DNA from: Accumulibacter phosphatis | GTDB taxonomy: Bacteria > Pseudomonadota > Gammaproteobacteria > Burkholderiales > Rhodocyclaceae | DNA length: 64,000 bases | Direction of reading: 5' to 3' | Assembly: GCF_000024165.1 (NCBI RefSeq) | Contig: NC_013194.1 | Coordinates: 2,790,001 to 2,854,000 of the forward strand | Shown: positions 15,830 through 24,850 of the stretch, piece after piece | Layout of the letters: every line of letters starts with the position of its first letter | Position numbering within the stretch: the first letter of the stretch is position 1 | The notes under the pieces: generated by a model | What the model was told of the DNA's origin: nothing | Seen by the model: the letters and a program-made list of their open reading frames with translations, nothing else | Databases searched by the model: none | Translations under genes and position numbers: made by a program

Positions 15830-15845
15830 GTGTACGATTGTACAC
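15830..15845. promoter_or_regulatory. Palindromic operator, probable FabR-like binding site
   Basis: GTGTACGATTGTACAC is a perfect 6-bp inverted repeat with a 4-base spacer, located between the divergent fabR-like and acyl-CoA dehydrogenase genes. Its GTAC-centred halves resemble known FabR/DesT sites. A TTGACC at 15784 may be the -35 element of the rightward promoter. Confidence 0.65.
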
Positions 15846-15925
15846 AAAACGCCCAAAGTCGAATCGCTGATGCCCTTGGCGGGCAGCGCACAGTCACACC
15901 GTTTCCCTTCCGGAAAGGCCGCACC

Positions 15926-17749
15926 ATGCCGAACTACAAAGCTCCGCTGCGCGACATGCGTTTCCTGATCAATGAGGTGCTGGATTACCCGGCGCACTAC
16001 GCCAGGCTGTCAAGCGGCGGCGAAGCGACGCCCGACATGGTCGAGGCCATACTCGCCGGTGCAGCCACCCTGTGCGAAGAGGTTCTCGCACCCCTGAGTC
16101 TTTCCGGCGATCGCGAAGGCTGCCACTTCAAGGACGGCGAAGTCACTACCCCAGCCGGATTCCGGGAGGCCTACCGGAAATTCGTCGAAGGTGGCTGGCA
16201 AGGGCTGTCGTTTCCCACCAAGTATGGTGGCCACGGGCTGCCGACCTCGATGAGCGTGTTCAAGACCGAGATGATGGGTGCGGCCAACTGGTCGTTCAAC
16301 ATGTATCCGGGGCTTAGCCTGGGCTGTATCAACACCCTCCTGAAATACGGGACCGAGGCACAGAAGTCGCTTTATCTGCCGGCCCTGGTGAGTGGTGAAT
16401 GGACCGGCACGATGTGTCTGACCGAGGCGCAGTGCGGCACCGATCTCGGGCAGGTGACCACCCGGGCCGAATCTCGGCCCGACGGCAGCTACGCGATCAC
16501 CGGCACGAAAATGTTCATTTCGGCGGGCGAGCATGATCTCGCCGCGAACATCGTGCACATCGTCCTCGCCCGCCTGTCCGGGGCGCCGGCAGGAACACGC
16601 GGCCTGTCGCTGTTCGTCGTCCCCAAGTTTCTCCCGAATGAAGGGGGTTCGCCTGGCCAGCGCAATGCTGTCAATTGCGGCGCCATCGAGCACAAGATGG
16701 GTATTCGCGCCTCGCCGACTGCCGTGTTGAATTTCGATGCGGCGGTCGGCCAGTTGATCTTCGAGCCCAACAAGGGCCTGGAGGCGATGTTTACCTTCAT
16801 GAATACGGCGCGCCTCGGAATTGCCCTGCAGGGCATCGCGCACGCGGAGGCGTCGTTTCAGGGTGCGCTCGCCTATGCCAGAGAGCGCCGCTCGATGCGC
16901 GCCCTCTCCGGGAAGAAGGACCCTGACTCGGTCGCCGATGCCTTGATCTGGCACGCCGATGTGCGGCGCATGCTGCTGACGCAGAAAGCCATTGCCGAGG
17001 GTGGCCGGGCGATGATCTATGCGGCTGCGCAGACCGCCGACATCATGTTCAACGCCGTGCTCGAAGAGGATCGCGCCACGCAGGCAGAGTACGATAACCT
17101 GCTCGGCTTCTACACACCCATCCTCAAAGGTTTCCTCACCGAACTGGGGCTGGAAGCCGCCAATCTCGGCATGCAGGTCTTTGGCGGTCACGGCTACATT
17201 CACGAGCACGGGATGGAGCAGATGGTTCGAGATGCACGCATCGCCACGCTGTACGAAGGCACCACCGGCATTCAGGCGCTCGACCTGCTGGGCCGCAAGG
17301 TGTTGATCGGCACCCGGGGAAAGTGTGTGCGCGACTTCACGCGCCTCATGCTGCGCTTTGCCAGGCCGCATCTCTTCGCAGGCGGGTGCATGGGCGCCAT
17401 GGCGCGCTCCACGGTCAAGCGCGCCATCGAGTGGAACCTGCTCACCTTGCGGATCATGTCGCGGGCGGGCAAGGATCGTGACCTCGTGGGATCGGCAAGC
17501 GTCGACTACCTGATGTATTCCGGCTATGTGATGATGGCCTACTTCTGGGCCTTGCAGGCCGACAAGGCGTACAAGTACCTGAGCAGTGGCCAGGGCGCGG
17601 AGTCGGCGGCCTTCTATCGCGCCAAGATACAGACGGCAGAGTTCTATTTCGACCGCCTGCTGCCGCGCGCCGACGGCCACCGCCAGGGCGCCCTGGCACC
17701 GGCGCGCTCGCTGATGCAGATGGACAACGCGAGCTTCGCGTTCCCCTGA
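15926..17749 (+). CDS. Acyl-CoA dehydrogenase, long (~600-aa) type
   Basis: This 607-aa FAD enzyme of the long acyl-CoA dehydrogenase subgroup (DmdC/FadE-like) has CLTEAQCGTDLG in the FAD/substrate loop, KMGIRASPTAVLNFD, GIAHAEASFQGALAYARERRS, QVFGGHGYIHEHGMEQMVRDARI, and YEGTTGIQALDLLGRKV carrying the catalytic-glutamate region. It also has the C-terminal extension (about 480–600) typical of this size class. It catalyses alpha,beta-oxidation of an acyl-CoA with transfer of electrons to ETF. The start MPNYKAPLRDM matches the family N-terminus. The gene begins 80 bases after the palindrome and is followed 15 bases later by the PatZ-like gene. Confidence 0.92.
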   Translation: MPNYKAPLRDMRFLINEVLDYPAHYARLSSGGEATPDMVEAILAGAATLCEEVLAPLSLSGDREGCHFKDGEVTTPAGFREAYRKFVEGGWQGLSFPTKYGGHGLPTSMSVFKTEMMGAANWSFNMYPGLSLGCINTLLKYGTEAQKSLYLPALVSGEWTGTMCLTEAQCGTDLGQVTTRAESRPDGSYAITGTKMFISAGEHDLAANIVHIVLARLSGAPAGTRGLSLFVVPKFLPNEGGSPGQRNAVNCGAIEHKMGIRASPTAVLNFDAAVGQLIFEPNKGLEAMFTFMNTARLGIALQGIAHAEASFQGALAYARERRSMRALSGKKDPDSVADALIWHADVRRMLLTQKAIAEGGRAMIYAAAQTADIMFNAVLEEDRATQAEYDNLLGFYTPILKGFLTELGLEAANLGMQVFGGHGYIHEHGMEQMVRDARIATLYEGTTGIQALDLLGRKVLIGTRGKCVRDFTRLMLRFARPHLFAGGCMGAMARSTVKRAIEWNLLTLRIMSRAGKDRDLVGSASVDYLMYSGYVMMAYFWALQADKAYKYLSSGQGAESAAFYRAKIQTAEFYFDRLLPRADGHRQGALAPARSLMQMDNASFAFP

Positions 17750-17764
17750 CCTGACGAGGCAAGC

Positions 17765-20428
17765 ATGACTGTCCGCAATCTCGAGTTCCTCTTTCGTCCC
17801 GAATCGGTAGCCGTGGTTGCCGAGCCCGACGAGGCGGGCCGCTACGCCGAAGTGGTATTGGCCAATCTGGCCGCCGGCGGCTTCTCCGGCCCGGTGATTT
17901 CGGTCAGCGCCAGGAAGCGATCGCTGTTCTGGATCGGCGCCGACGTGCGCATCGACGATATGGCGGTGGTGCCCGACCTGGCGATCGTCTGCGCCGCGCT
18001 GGACAAGGTCCCGTCGATCATCGAGCAACTCGGCGCGCGTGGCACGCGGGCGGTGATCGTCGGGCCCTGGCTGTGGCACCGGATGAGCAGCAGCCAGATC
18101 CTGGCCGCCCGCAAGGCCATCCTCGAGGCGGCGCGGCCCTACCTGATGCGCGTTCTCGGGCCTGGCAGCGGCGGTATCGTCGTTCCCGCCAGAGGCCTCA
18201 ATGCCAGTGCGGCCCCGGTGTCGATCACGCCGGGCAAGATCGCGCTGGTCAGCCAGTCGACCGCCGTCACGGCCGCGATTCTCGATCGCGCTTCCAGCAA
18301 GGGAATCGGTTTTTCGAGCGTTCTGCACCTGGGAGCGAGCATCGATATCGATCTCGCCGACGCACTTGACTGGCTGGCCGGCGATCCCGACACCAAGTCG
18401 ATCCTCGTCCAGTTCGATTCGCTGCCGCCGGGGCGGAAGTTCATGTCAGCGGCGCGCGCCGCCGCGCGCAACAAGCCGGTCGTCTCGATTCGTGGCCGGC
18501 GCGTGGACACACGCAGCATGCCCGGCGCACCGTTCAGCGTCGACGAGGTGTACGAGGCCGCGCTGCGTCGCGCCGGCTGGGTTCACATCGACAACCTGGG
18601 CGATCTGTTCGAGGCCGCCGAAGCGATGGCGCGGGTGCGGCCGATGCGCGGCGAGCGCCTGACCATTCTGGCGAATGGCCACGGCCTCGGCTGGATTGCC
18701 GGGGACGCGCTGCAGCGCTCCGGTGGCCAGTTGGGCGCCCTGTCCAAGGGCACGGTCAAGCATCTCGGCGAACTGCTGCAGACGCGTTCGACGCTCGGTA
18801 ATCCGATGGCCTTGCCGCCGGACATCACCCCGGCGAACTGGGCGGCAGCGCTTGCCGCGGTACTCGCGGACGACGACACGGACGCCGTGCTGACGGTCTG
18901 CTCGCCGTCCCCGTTCGCGCCGAGCGTCGAGGTTGCCACGGCAATCTGCGAGGTGTCGCAGGCCAGCGAGCGCAACGTGTTCACGTGCTGGGTAGGCGGT
19001 CGCACGATGCTCGAGGCGCAACAGATCGCTGCCGCCAGCGGCGTCTTGAGCCATGATTCACCGGAAAAGGCGATCGCGGTTTTTCTCGGGGTGTTGAACT
19101 ACCGGCGCAATCGCGACTTGCTGATGCAGATGCCGCCCTCGTTGGCGGAGGACTTTTCTCCCGACATTGCCGCCGCACGTGCCGCGATCGGCGAGGCCGT
19201 CGATGCCGGGAGCGACGTTCCCAGCGCAGAGCAGGCGCGTCGCGTACTGCGCGCTTATGGTATTGCCGTTGCCGATCATTCTCTGGCGAGCAGTGTCGAG
19301 GCGGCAATAGGCACCGCGGAACGTATCGGCTACCCGGTCGACATCGGCCTCGTGCTGGCCAATACGGCGGAGTGTGAACAGGTCGCCGCGGGACTCCGCT
19401 CGCCGGCCGAGATCCAACTTGCCGTTCGCGGCCTGCGCAATAGCGCGCGCCTGCAGCAACCGCGGAAACGCGTCACCGCCTATCGGCTGCGCCCAAGCGG
19501 CGCACGCAGCGGCACGCCGGCGCTGCGTCTCGGTGTCGCCGAGGATTCGCTGTTCGGGCCGCTGATCTTCCTCGGTCCGGCTGCCGGCGCTGGTGCCCGC
19601 CGGAGCCGTTTCGTCGTCGCCCTGCCGCCGCTCAACCTGACCTTGGCCCAGGACCTGGTCGCGCGCAGCGGCTTCGCCGCGGAAGCGCCCGAGGGCGAGC
19701 GCGCCGCGCTGGAGGCGGCGGTGAGCCAGACACTGGTGCGCCTGTCGCAATTGCTCACCGACATCGACGCGGTGGTCGGCGCAGAACTCGATCCCCTCTT
19801 TGTCGAGACCTCGGGGGTGGTGGCGCTCGACGTGCGGCTTCGCATCAGCAGGGGAAAACGCCTGCTCGGCCTGCGACGCTTCGCGATTCGCCCGTATCCG
19901 AAGGAACTCGAGCAACCGTTGACCTGGGAGGGTCGTCAGTTGCTGGTCCGGCCGATTCGCCCGGAAGACGAGACCCGTCTCGGCGAACTGTTGAACTCGC
20001 TTGCTCCCGAGGATTCACGGATGCGATTTTTCGACTCGATCAGGAATCTGCCGCGTGCGCGCCTGGCCCGCTTCACGCAGATCGACTACGATCGCGAGAT
20101 GGCGCTGGTCGCCGTCGAGCGGGGCAGCGATGGCGTCGAAGTCGTGCTCGGCGAGGTACGCGCCGTCGCCGATCCCGACAGCGTCGTCGCCGACTTTGCG
20201 CTCGTCGTTGCTTCGGCAATCAAGGGCAGGGGACTCGGGCGACTCCTGCTGCAGAGCATCGTCGCCTACTGCCGCAGCCGCGGCATCGGCGAATTGCGCG
20301 GCGAAACGCTCGATGGCAACCTGCGCATGCAGCGACTGGCCCGCGGCCTCGGCTTCGCGATGACGACAGGTGCCGACCGCGGCACGATTGACTTGCGCCT
20401 GCCGCTCGGCAAACAGCCGCAGGGGTGA
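17765..20428 (+). CDS. PatZ/Pka-like protein: acyl-CoA synthetase (NDP-forming)-like domains plus GNAT acetyltransferase
   Basis: This 887-aa protein has a CoA-binding Rossmann domain (LFRPESVAVVAEP, 1–110), a succinyl-CoA-ligase-like part (GKIALVSQSTAV, 150–300), an ATP-grasp-like part (480–690) and a C-terminal GNAT domain (RQLLVRPIRPEDETRL to the end, with the acetyl-CoA loop KGRGLGRLL). PatZ/Pka enzymes acetylate lysines of central-metabolism enzymes, notably acyl-CoA synthetases. Degeneration is visible: SQSG is SQST, and the ATP-grasp segment lacks the HKSDVGGV-type motif expected after YPV. The protein is therefore probably an acetyltransferase with a sensory rather than catalytic ligase part. 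Placement directly after the acyl-CoA dehydrogenase suggests control of fatty-acid oxidation. Confidence 0.85.
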   Translation: MTVRNLEFLFRPESVAVVAEPDEAGRYAEVVLANLAAGGFSGPVISVSARKRSLFWIGADVRIDDMAVVPDLAIVCAALDKVPSIIEQLGARGTRAVIVGPWLWHRMSSSQILAARKAILEAARPYLMRVLGPGSGGIVVPARGLNASAAPVSITPGKIALVSQSTAVTAAILDRASSKGIGFSSVLHLGASIDIDLADALDWLAGDPDTKSILVQFDSLPPGRKFMSAARAAARNKPVVSIRGRRVDTRSMPGAPFSVDEVYEAALRRAGWVHIDNLGDLFEAAEAMARVRPMRGERLTILANGHGLGWIAGDALQRSGGQLGALSKGTVKHLGELLQTRSTLGNPMALPPDITPANWAAALAAVLADDDTDAVLTVCSPSPFAPSVEVATAICEVSQASERNVFTCWVGGRTMLEAQQIAAASGVLSHDSPEKAIAVFLGVLNYRRNRDLLMQMPPSLAEDFSPDIAAARAAIGEAVDAGSDVPSAEQARRVLRAYGIAVADHSLASSVEAAIGTAERIGYPVDIGLVLANTAECEQVAAGLRSPAEIQLAVRGLRNSARLQQPRKRVTAYRLRPSGARSGTPALRLGVAEDSLFGPLIFLGPAAGAGARRSRFVVALPPLNLTLAQDLVARSGFAAEAPEGERAALEAAVSQTLVRLSQLLTDIDAVVGAELDPLFVETSGVVALDVRLRISRGKRLLGLRRFAIRPYPKELEQPLTWEGRQLLVRPIRPEDETRLGELLNSLAPEDSRMRFFDSIRNLPRARLARFTQIDYDREMALVAVERGSDGVEVVLGEVRAVADPDSVVADFALVVASAIKGRGLGRLLLQSIVAYCRSRGIGELRGETLDGNLRMQRLARGLGFAMTTGADRGTIDLRLPLGKQPQG

Positions 20429-20444
20429 CACGTCGGCGAACCGT

Positions 20445-20861
20445 CTAGCGGGCGAGGGCGCGGATGTGCGTCGCCACCGCCAACAACTGCTCCCTGTCCA
20501 TGCGCACGATGAATTTGCGGCTGACCGAACTGATCAGCTTTACCGCCCCGGACATGCCCAGACGGGCTGACTGTTCGGCGACAAAGCCGACCTGGGCCAG
20601 CCGGAGTGGCCGCAGGAAGTAATAGTCCATCCCCGCCCCGGTAAGTTCAGCCACCAGGTTGGCGAGAGCGGCGCCATGTCCGGCGTCGTCGGGACTCTCC
20701 TCGAGAGCAGCCAGGACGGCATCGGTTCTCGCTCGCAGGTCCAGCGAATGGTGGAAGCGCAGATAGGGCTCGCTGCCGGCGGCCGCTGCGGCGGCCTTGC
20801 TTCCCTGGCTTGCGGGCGCTTTCGCCCTGGGAGTTGATGCGGGTTTTGCTGTGGTGGCCAT
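20445..20861 (-). CDS. Conserved hypothetical protein, 138 aa
   Basis: I do not recognise a named family. The N-terminal 35 residues are a disordered Ala/Lys/Pro/Ser stretch reminiscent of basic DNA- or polymer-binding tails. The remainder is helical with the segments LRFHHSLDLRARTDAVLAALE, GMDYYFLRPLRLAQVGFVAE and MDREQLLAVATHIRALAR. There is no signal peptide or membrane helix. It converges on the PatZ-like gene with 16 bases between stops and is monocistronic. Confidence 0.65.
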   Translation of the reverse strand: MATTAKPASTPRAKAPASQGSKAAAAAAGSEPYLRFHHSLDLRARTDAVLAALEESPDDAGHGAALANLVAELTGAGMDYYFLRPLRLAQVGFVAEQSARLGMSGAVKLISSVSRKFIVRMDREQLLAVATHIRALAR

Positions 20862-21209
20862 GATTTCCGATCGGTTTTGAGCTGCGCTGGCGACGGATCG
20901 CGTCTTGCCGCGAGCAAGCGAGAGCCGACCTTCGGTGTCAGTATAACCAGGGTCATGACGTCCCGGAGCCTTTCAGGAGCACGCTGCGTCTTGTGTGCTG
21001 ACGGATGCGACTGCCGCGATCCCTCCAGTCACCCAAGCAGCGTCCTTGAGCGGAGCGGCTTGCGGGTTTGCGAGGGCAGGATCTGGCGGCGACAGCCGTT
21101 GCTCGAGATTATCCGTCCCATGAAACCGCCGATCATCGATCGGAGGTGGGCCCACGGAGCCGACCTGATGTCGTGACCATCTCCATGCTTGTCCTGCTAC
21201 GATTCGCCT
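20862..21209. other. Intergenic region, nothing recognised
   Basis: This 348-base gap lies between two divergently transcribed genes. I see no gene, hairpin terminator or clear promoter in it. Confidence 0.4.
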
Positions 21210-22202
21210 ATGGCAAACACTCACGACACGGGCTACAAACTCCTTTTCTCCACGCCGGAACTGGTGCGCGACCTGATTCTCGGCTTCGTGCCGGACGACT
21301 GGCTACACGGGCTCGATTACAGCACCCTGGAGAGGGTGCCGGGCAGCTACGTCACCGAAGACTTCACCAACCGCGCTGACGACATCGTCTGGCGGGTCAA
21401 GGTGGGCGGGGAGTGGGTGTATCTGTACCTGCTGATCGAATTCCAGAGCAGCGTCGACAAGTACATGGCACTGCGCATGATGGTCTATGGGGGGCTGCTC
21501 TATCAGGACCTGATCAAGCGCGGTGAGGTCCTGGCCGACGGCCGCTTGCCGCCGGTCCTCCCCATCGTCCTCTACAACGGTAGCCAGCGCTGGTCAGCGG
21601 TCACCGACGTCTTTGAGTTGATCCCGCCAGTTCCGGGCTTGGTCGAGCAGTTCAAGCCGCGGCTGAAGTATCTCTTGATCGACGAGAACGCCTGGAGCGA
21701 CAGCGAATTGGCCTCGCTCAAGAACCTGGTGGCAGCCGTCTTCCGGATCGAACACCCGGCGTCGCCGGCTGCCATCGGCGACTTGCTGAGCCTGCTCGAC
21801 GAGTGGCTGGCCGAGCGGCCCGACCTGCGCCGGATGTTCGCTCTCTGGATCCGGGCGACATTGATGCGCAAGGCCGAATACCGTATCGTGTTACCTCGGA
21901 TTGACGATCTACAGGAGCTGAATGTCATGTTGGCTGAACGACTCGAAGAATGGGCACAGGCCTACAAGGCGGAGGGGAAAGCCGAGGGCAAGGCCGAGGG
22001 GAAAGCGGAGGGGAAAGCCGAGGGGAAAGCCGAGGGTGAAGCGCTGGCGCTGCAAAAGCTGCTGAAGAAGCGTTTTGGTGCCGTCCCTCCGGATGTTCTG
22101 GCGCAGATTTCCAGGGCTTCCCTCGAGCAAATCGATGCGTGGCTGGATCAGGTGCTTGATGCCGGTAGTCTGGACAGCATCTTCGGAACAAGCACGCGCT
22201 GA
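21210..22202 (+). CDS. Rpn family recombination-promoting nuclease / putative transposase (PF04754-like)
   Basis: This 330-aa protein has the Rpn N-terminal pattern HDTGYKLLFSTPELVRDLI, the PD-(D/E)XK core region DDIVWRV…LLIEFQSS, and MALRMMVYGGLLYQDL. Rpn proteins are DNA endonucleases that raise recA-independent recombination; they are not true transposases. The C-terminal part holds a tandem GKAE repeat (six units) encoded by a 12-base DNA repeat, then a short helical end (LQKLLKKRFGAVPPDVL). The ATG at 21210 is chosen because MANTHDTGYK is the family start. It sits beside tRNA-Arg. The repeat number is likely to vary among strains. Confidence 0.85.
   Translation: MANTHDTGYKLLFSTPELVRDLILGFVPDDWLHGLDYSTLERVPGSYVTEDFTNRADDIVWRVKVGGEWVYLYLLIEFQSSVDKYMALRMMVYGGLLYQDLIKRGEVLADGRLPPVLPIVLYNGSQRWSAVTDVFELIPPVPGLVEQFKPRLKYLLIDENAWSDSELASLKNLVAAVFRIEHPASPAAIGDLLSLLDEWLAERPDLRRMFALWIRATLMRKAEYRIVLPRIDDLQELNVMLAERLEEWAQAYKAEGKAEGKAEGKAEGKAEGKAEGEALALQKLLKKRFGAVPPDVLAQISRASLEQIDAWLDQVLDAGSLDSIFGTSTR
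21966..22037 (+). repeat. 12-base tandem repeat inside the Rpn gene
   Basis: Six consecutive units of AARGCSGAGGGS encode Lys-Ala-Glu-Gly. Because the unit is a multiple of three, gain or loss of units keeps the frame. Confidence 0.85.
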
Positions 22203-22417
22203 AGCCCTACACCTTCCCCCGCCCAATCGCCAGGTCATCGCGGGGGCACGCATCTCCGCGAATCCTGTCCCCAGGAATGTAGCGAACTCCCGTGACAGTC
22301 TGGCGGCGTAGCTACACTCGAACGCCCGGCTTGCCGCACCGCGCCCACCGATTGCCCGGGGTGTCACCGCCGCACGTTTGGCGGGACTTCTACGAAGTCC
22401 GGCAGACTCACGGAACG

Positions 22418-22489
22418 TCCCCTCGACAGGAATCGAACCTGTATCCCACGCTTAGGAGGCGTGTGCACTATCCATTGTGCTACGAGGAG
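22418..22489 (-). tRNA. tRNA-Arg (anticodon CCU)
   Basis: The minus strand folds as a complete cloverleaf: a 7-bp acceptor stem with one G-U pair, D stem GCAC/GTGC, anticodon stem CACGC/GCGTG around the loop CTCCTAA (anticodon CCT, reads AGG), and T arm ACAGG-TTCGATT-CCTGT. The 3' CCA is not encoded. No integrase gene is adjacent, although an Rpn nuclease gene lies about 215 bases away. Confidence 0.93.
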
Positions 22490-22845
22490 CAGGGGCCGTA
22501 TTGTAGCCGTTGACTGTCGCCAGCGGGAAACTCGGACACAAATTCGGGCACTTGACTGCGGGCGGCGACGCGCCCGGGCGACCACCGGCGGGCCGGTCGG
22601 GCGGGGCGATGGCGGCACTGTCGGCGTGGCCGGACCCTGAGGTGGGGGATGGGGTGTGCGCGCGCTGAAACAGGGGCAGCCACCCGATGTGGCGCGATCC
22701 CGCTGTAGTTCAGGGCTTCCCGAACGGTCTCCGCAGAGTAGAATCGCGCGCAGTCGCCGCCAGCCGGCTGCCGCGAGCACTTGCTCATGGCGTCGGCGGT
22801 GATTTCGCTTCAGTATCACCCACCCACAGGACAACGTAAGCACTC
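22490..22845. other. Intergenic region upstream of uup, nothing recognised
   Basis: This 356-base gap between tRNA-Arg and uup holds no supported gene; open frames here are short and G/C-driven. Confidence 0.4.
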
Positions 22846-24762
22846 ATGCCCTACCTGACTCTCTCCGATGCCTCGCTTGCCTTCGGCCACGTGCCGCTCC
22901 TCGATCATGCCGATTTCCAGCTCGACCCGGGTGAGCGGGTCGCTCTGATCGGTCGCAACGGTACGGGCAAGTCCTCGCTGCTGAGCGCCCTGGCGGGCAC
23001 GGGTGGCCTCGACGACGGCAAGGTCTGGCAACAGCCGGGATTGCGCGTGGGCTATGTCCCCCAGGAACCGCCCTTCGCCGCCGAGTTGACGGTTTTCCAG
23101 GCGGTCGTCGCCGGCATGGGCGAGCTGTCGGCGTTGCTCGCCGATTACCACGCGGTTTCGCACGCGCTTGCTGACGCGCAGGCCGACCAGGCCAGCCTGC
23201 TCGAACGGATGCAGTCCCTGCAGGGTGAACTCGAGTCGCGCAATGCCTGGTCGTTCGAGGCGCAGGCCGAGCGTGTCATCCAGCGTTTCTCGCTCGACGC
23301 CGACGCGCTGGTCGGGACGCTGTCCGGCGGCCAGAAGAAGCGCCTGGCCCTGGCGCAGGCACTGGCGGTGTCGCCGGATCTGTTGCTGCTCGACGAGCCG
23401 ACCAACCACCTGGACATCGCCGCTATCGAATGGCTCGAGGAGATGCTTGTGGCTTCCGGCGTGACGTTGGTGTTCATCACCCACGACCGCCGGTTCCTCG
23501 AACGCGTGGCGACGCGCATCGTCGAACTCGACCGCGGCCGACTGCTTTCGTGTCCGGGCAGCTTCAGCGAGTACCAGGCGCGCAAGGAGGCGATGCTGCA
23601 CGACGAGGCGATCAACAACGCCAGGTTCGACAAGTTTCTCGCGCAGGAAGAGGTGTGGATCCGACAGGGAATCAAGGCGCGTCGGACGCGCAACGAGGGC
23701 CGCGTGCTGCGCCTCGAACAGTTGCGCCGCGAACGTGCGGCGCGGCGGGAGCGCCAGGGAAGGGTCGAGATGGCGCTCGACGCCGGTGTGCGCAGCGGCA
23801 AGCTCGTGGCGGCGCTCGAAAACGTCAGCAAGAGCTTCGGCGACAAGACGGTGGTGCGCGACTTTTCGTGTCGCCTGCAGCGTGGCGACAAGATCGGCGT
23901 CATCGGTCCCAATGGTGCCGGCAAGACGACGCTGCTGCGCTTGATCCTCGGCGAGTTGCAGCCCGACAAGGGGACGGTGCACCTCGGGACGAAGGTGGAG
24001 GTGGCTTATTTCGACCAGTTTCGCAGCAAGCTCGATGAGGAGTCGACGCTGATCGACGTCATTTCGCCGGGGTCGGATTTTGTCGAGATCGGCAACCAGC
24101 GCAAACACGTGATCAGCTACCTGGGCGATTTCCTCTTTGCGCCCCAGCGTGCGCGTTCGCTGGTCAGCTCGCTGTCCGGCGGCGAACGCAACCGCCTGCT
24201 GCTGGCCCGCCTGTTCGCGCGGCCGGCGAACGTTCTGGTGCTCGACGAGCCGACCAACGACCTCGATATCGAAACGCTCGAATTGCTCGAGGAGTTGTTG
24301 CAGGAGTACCCCGGTACCCTGTTTCTGGTCAGCCACGATCGCGCATTCATCGACAATGTGGTCACCCAGACGATTGCCTCCGAGGGCGACGGGTCGTGGC
24401 GTGAATATGCCGGAGGCTATCAGGACTGGGCCGACTACCAGGCCGCTCGGCGCGGGAACGAGATACCGCCGGCGGGCGCGGGTAAACGCGGCGATCTGCG
24501 CCCGGCCGACGTCGCGAAACCGGCGCGGCCGAAGGCGGCCGTTGCCGGCAAGCTGTCGTGGAAGGAAGCGCGCGAACTCGCCGAGCTGCCAGAGCGCATC
24601 GCGGCCCTCGAGACGGAGCAGAAGGCGATTGGCGAGCGTCTGGCCGATCCGGCGCTGTACCAGTCGCAAGGGCAGGAGGCGCAACGCCTGTCGGCACGCC
24701 TCGGCGAAATCGATGAGCAGCTACTCGGCTTGCTCGAACGCTGGGAGGCGCTCGAGGGCTGA
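22846..24762 (+). CDS. uup: ABC-F ATPase Uup
   Basis: This 638-aa protein has two ABC cassettes. The first carries Walker A GRNGTGKSS, signature LSGGQKKRLALAQAL and Walker B LLLLDEPTNHLD; the second GPNGAGKTTLL, LSGGERNRLLLARLF and VLVLDEPTNDLD. The linker between them (about 235–310) is charged and helical (the P-site tRNA interaction motif region of ABC-F proteins). The C-terminal coiled coil (about 565–638, SWKEARELAELPERIAAL) distinguishes Uup from EttA. Uup acts on ribosomes and branched DNA intermediates. No membrane partner is expected. Confidence 0.93.
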   Translation: MPYLTLSDASLAFGHVPLLDHADFQLDPGERVALIGRNGTGKSSLLSALAGTGGLDDGKVWQQPGLRVGYVPQEPPFAAELTVFQAVVAGMGELSALLADYHAVSHALADAQADQASLLERMQSLQGELESRNAWSFEAQAERVIQRFSLDADALVGTLSGGQKKRLALAQALAVSPDLLLLDEPTNHLDIAAIEWLEEMLVASGVTLVFITHDRRFLERVATRIVELDRGRLLSCPGSFSEYQARKEAMLHDEAINNARFDKFLAQEEVWIRQGIKARRTRNEGRVLRLEQLRRERAARRERQGRVEMALDAGVRSGKLVAALENVSKSFGDKTVVRDFSCRLQRGDKIGVIGPNGAGKTTLLRLILGELQPDKGTVHLGTKVEVAYFDQFRSKLDEESTLIDVISPGSDFVEIGNQRKHVISYLGDFLFAPQRARSLVSSLSGGERNRLLLARLFARPANVLVLDEPTNDLDIETLELLEELLQEYPGTLFLVSHDRAFIDNVVTQTIASEGDGSWREYAGGYQDWADYQAARRGNEIPPAGAGKRGDLRPADVAKPARPKAAVAGKLSWKEARELAELPERIAALETEQKAIGERLADPALYQSQGQEAQRLSARLGEIDEQLLGLLERWEALEG

Positions 24763-24823
24763 GGCGGCGGAGGTGCGAGGCGGGGGGGGTTAGCAGGCTG
24801 TTGGGATAGGGGTTTCGCGGATT

Positions 24824-24850
24824 CCCGGATTTCACTGCGTTGCATCCGGG
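24824..24850. repeat. Dispersed-type hairpin between uup and benE
   Basis: A 7-bp inverted repeat CCCGGAT/ATCCGGG with a 13-base loop lies exactly between the two convergent stop codons. The wording (GGATTTC…GCATCCGGGCTAC) is like repeat sequences scattered in many proteobacterial genomes. It may also help terminate both genes, though no T-run follows. Confidence 0.5.

Noticed and set aside
16010..18328. 772-codon open frame on the minus strand
   Set aside because: It is antisense to the acyl-CoA dehydrogenase and PatZ-like genes and reflects third-position G/C bias; the sense products are clear enzymes.
21966..22037. CRISPR-like or satellite repeat
   Set aside because: The 12-base units are contiguous and encode GKAE in frame inside the Rpn protein.
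22364..22843. 159-codon minus-strand frame over tRNA-Arg
   Set aside because: It runs through the tRNA gene and has a Pro/Arg-rich shadow composition.
22816..24684. 622-codon open frame on the minus strand
   Set aside because: It is antisense to uup, whose two ABC cassettes are unmistakable.
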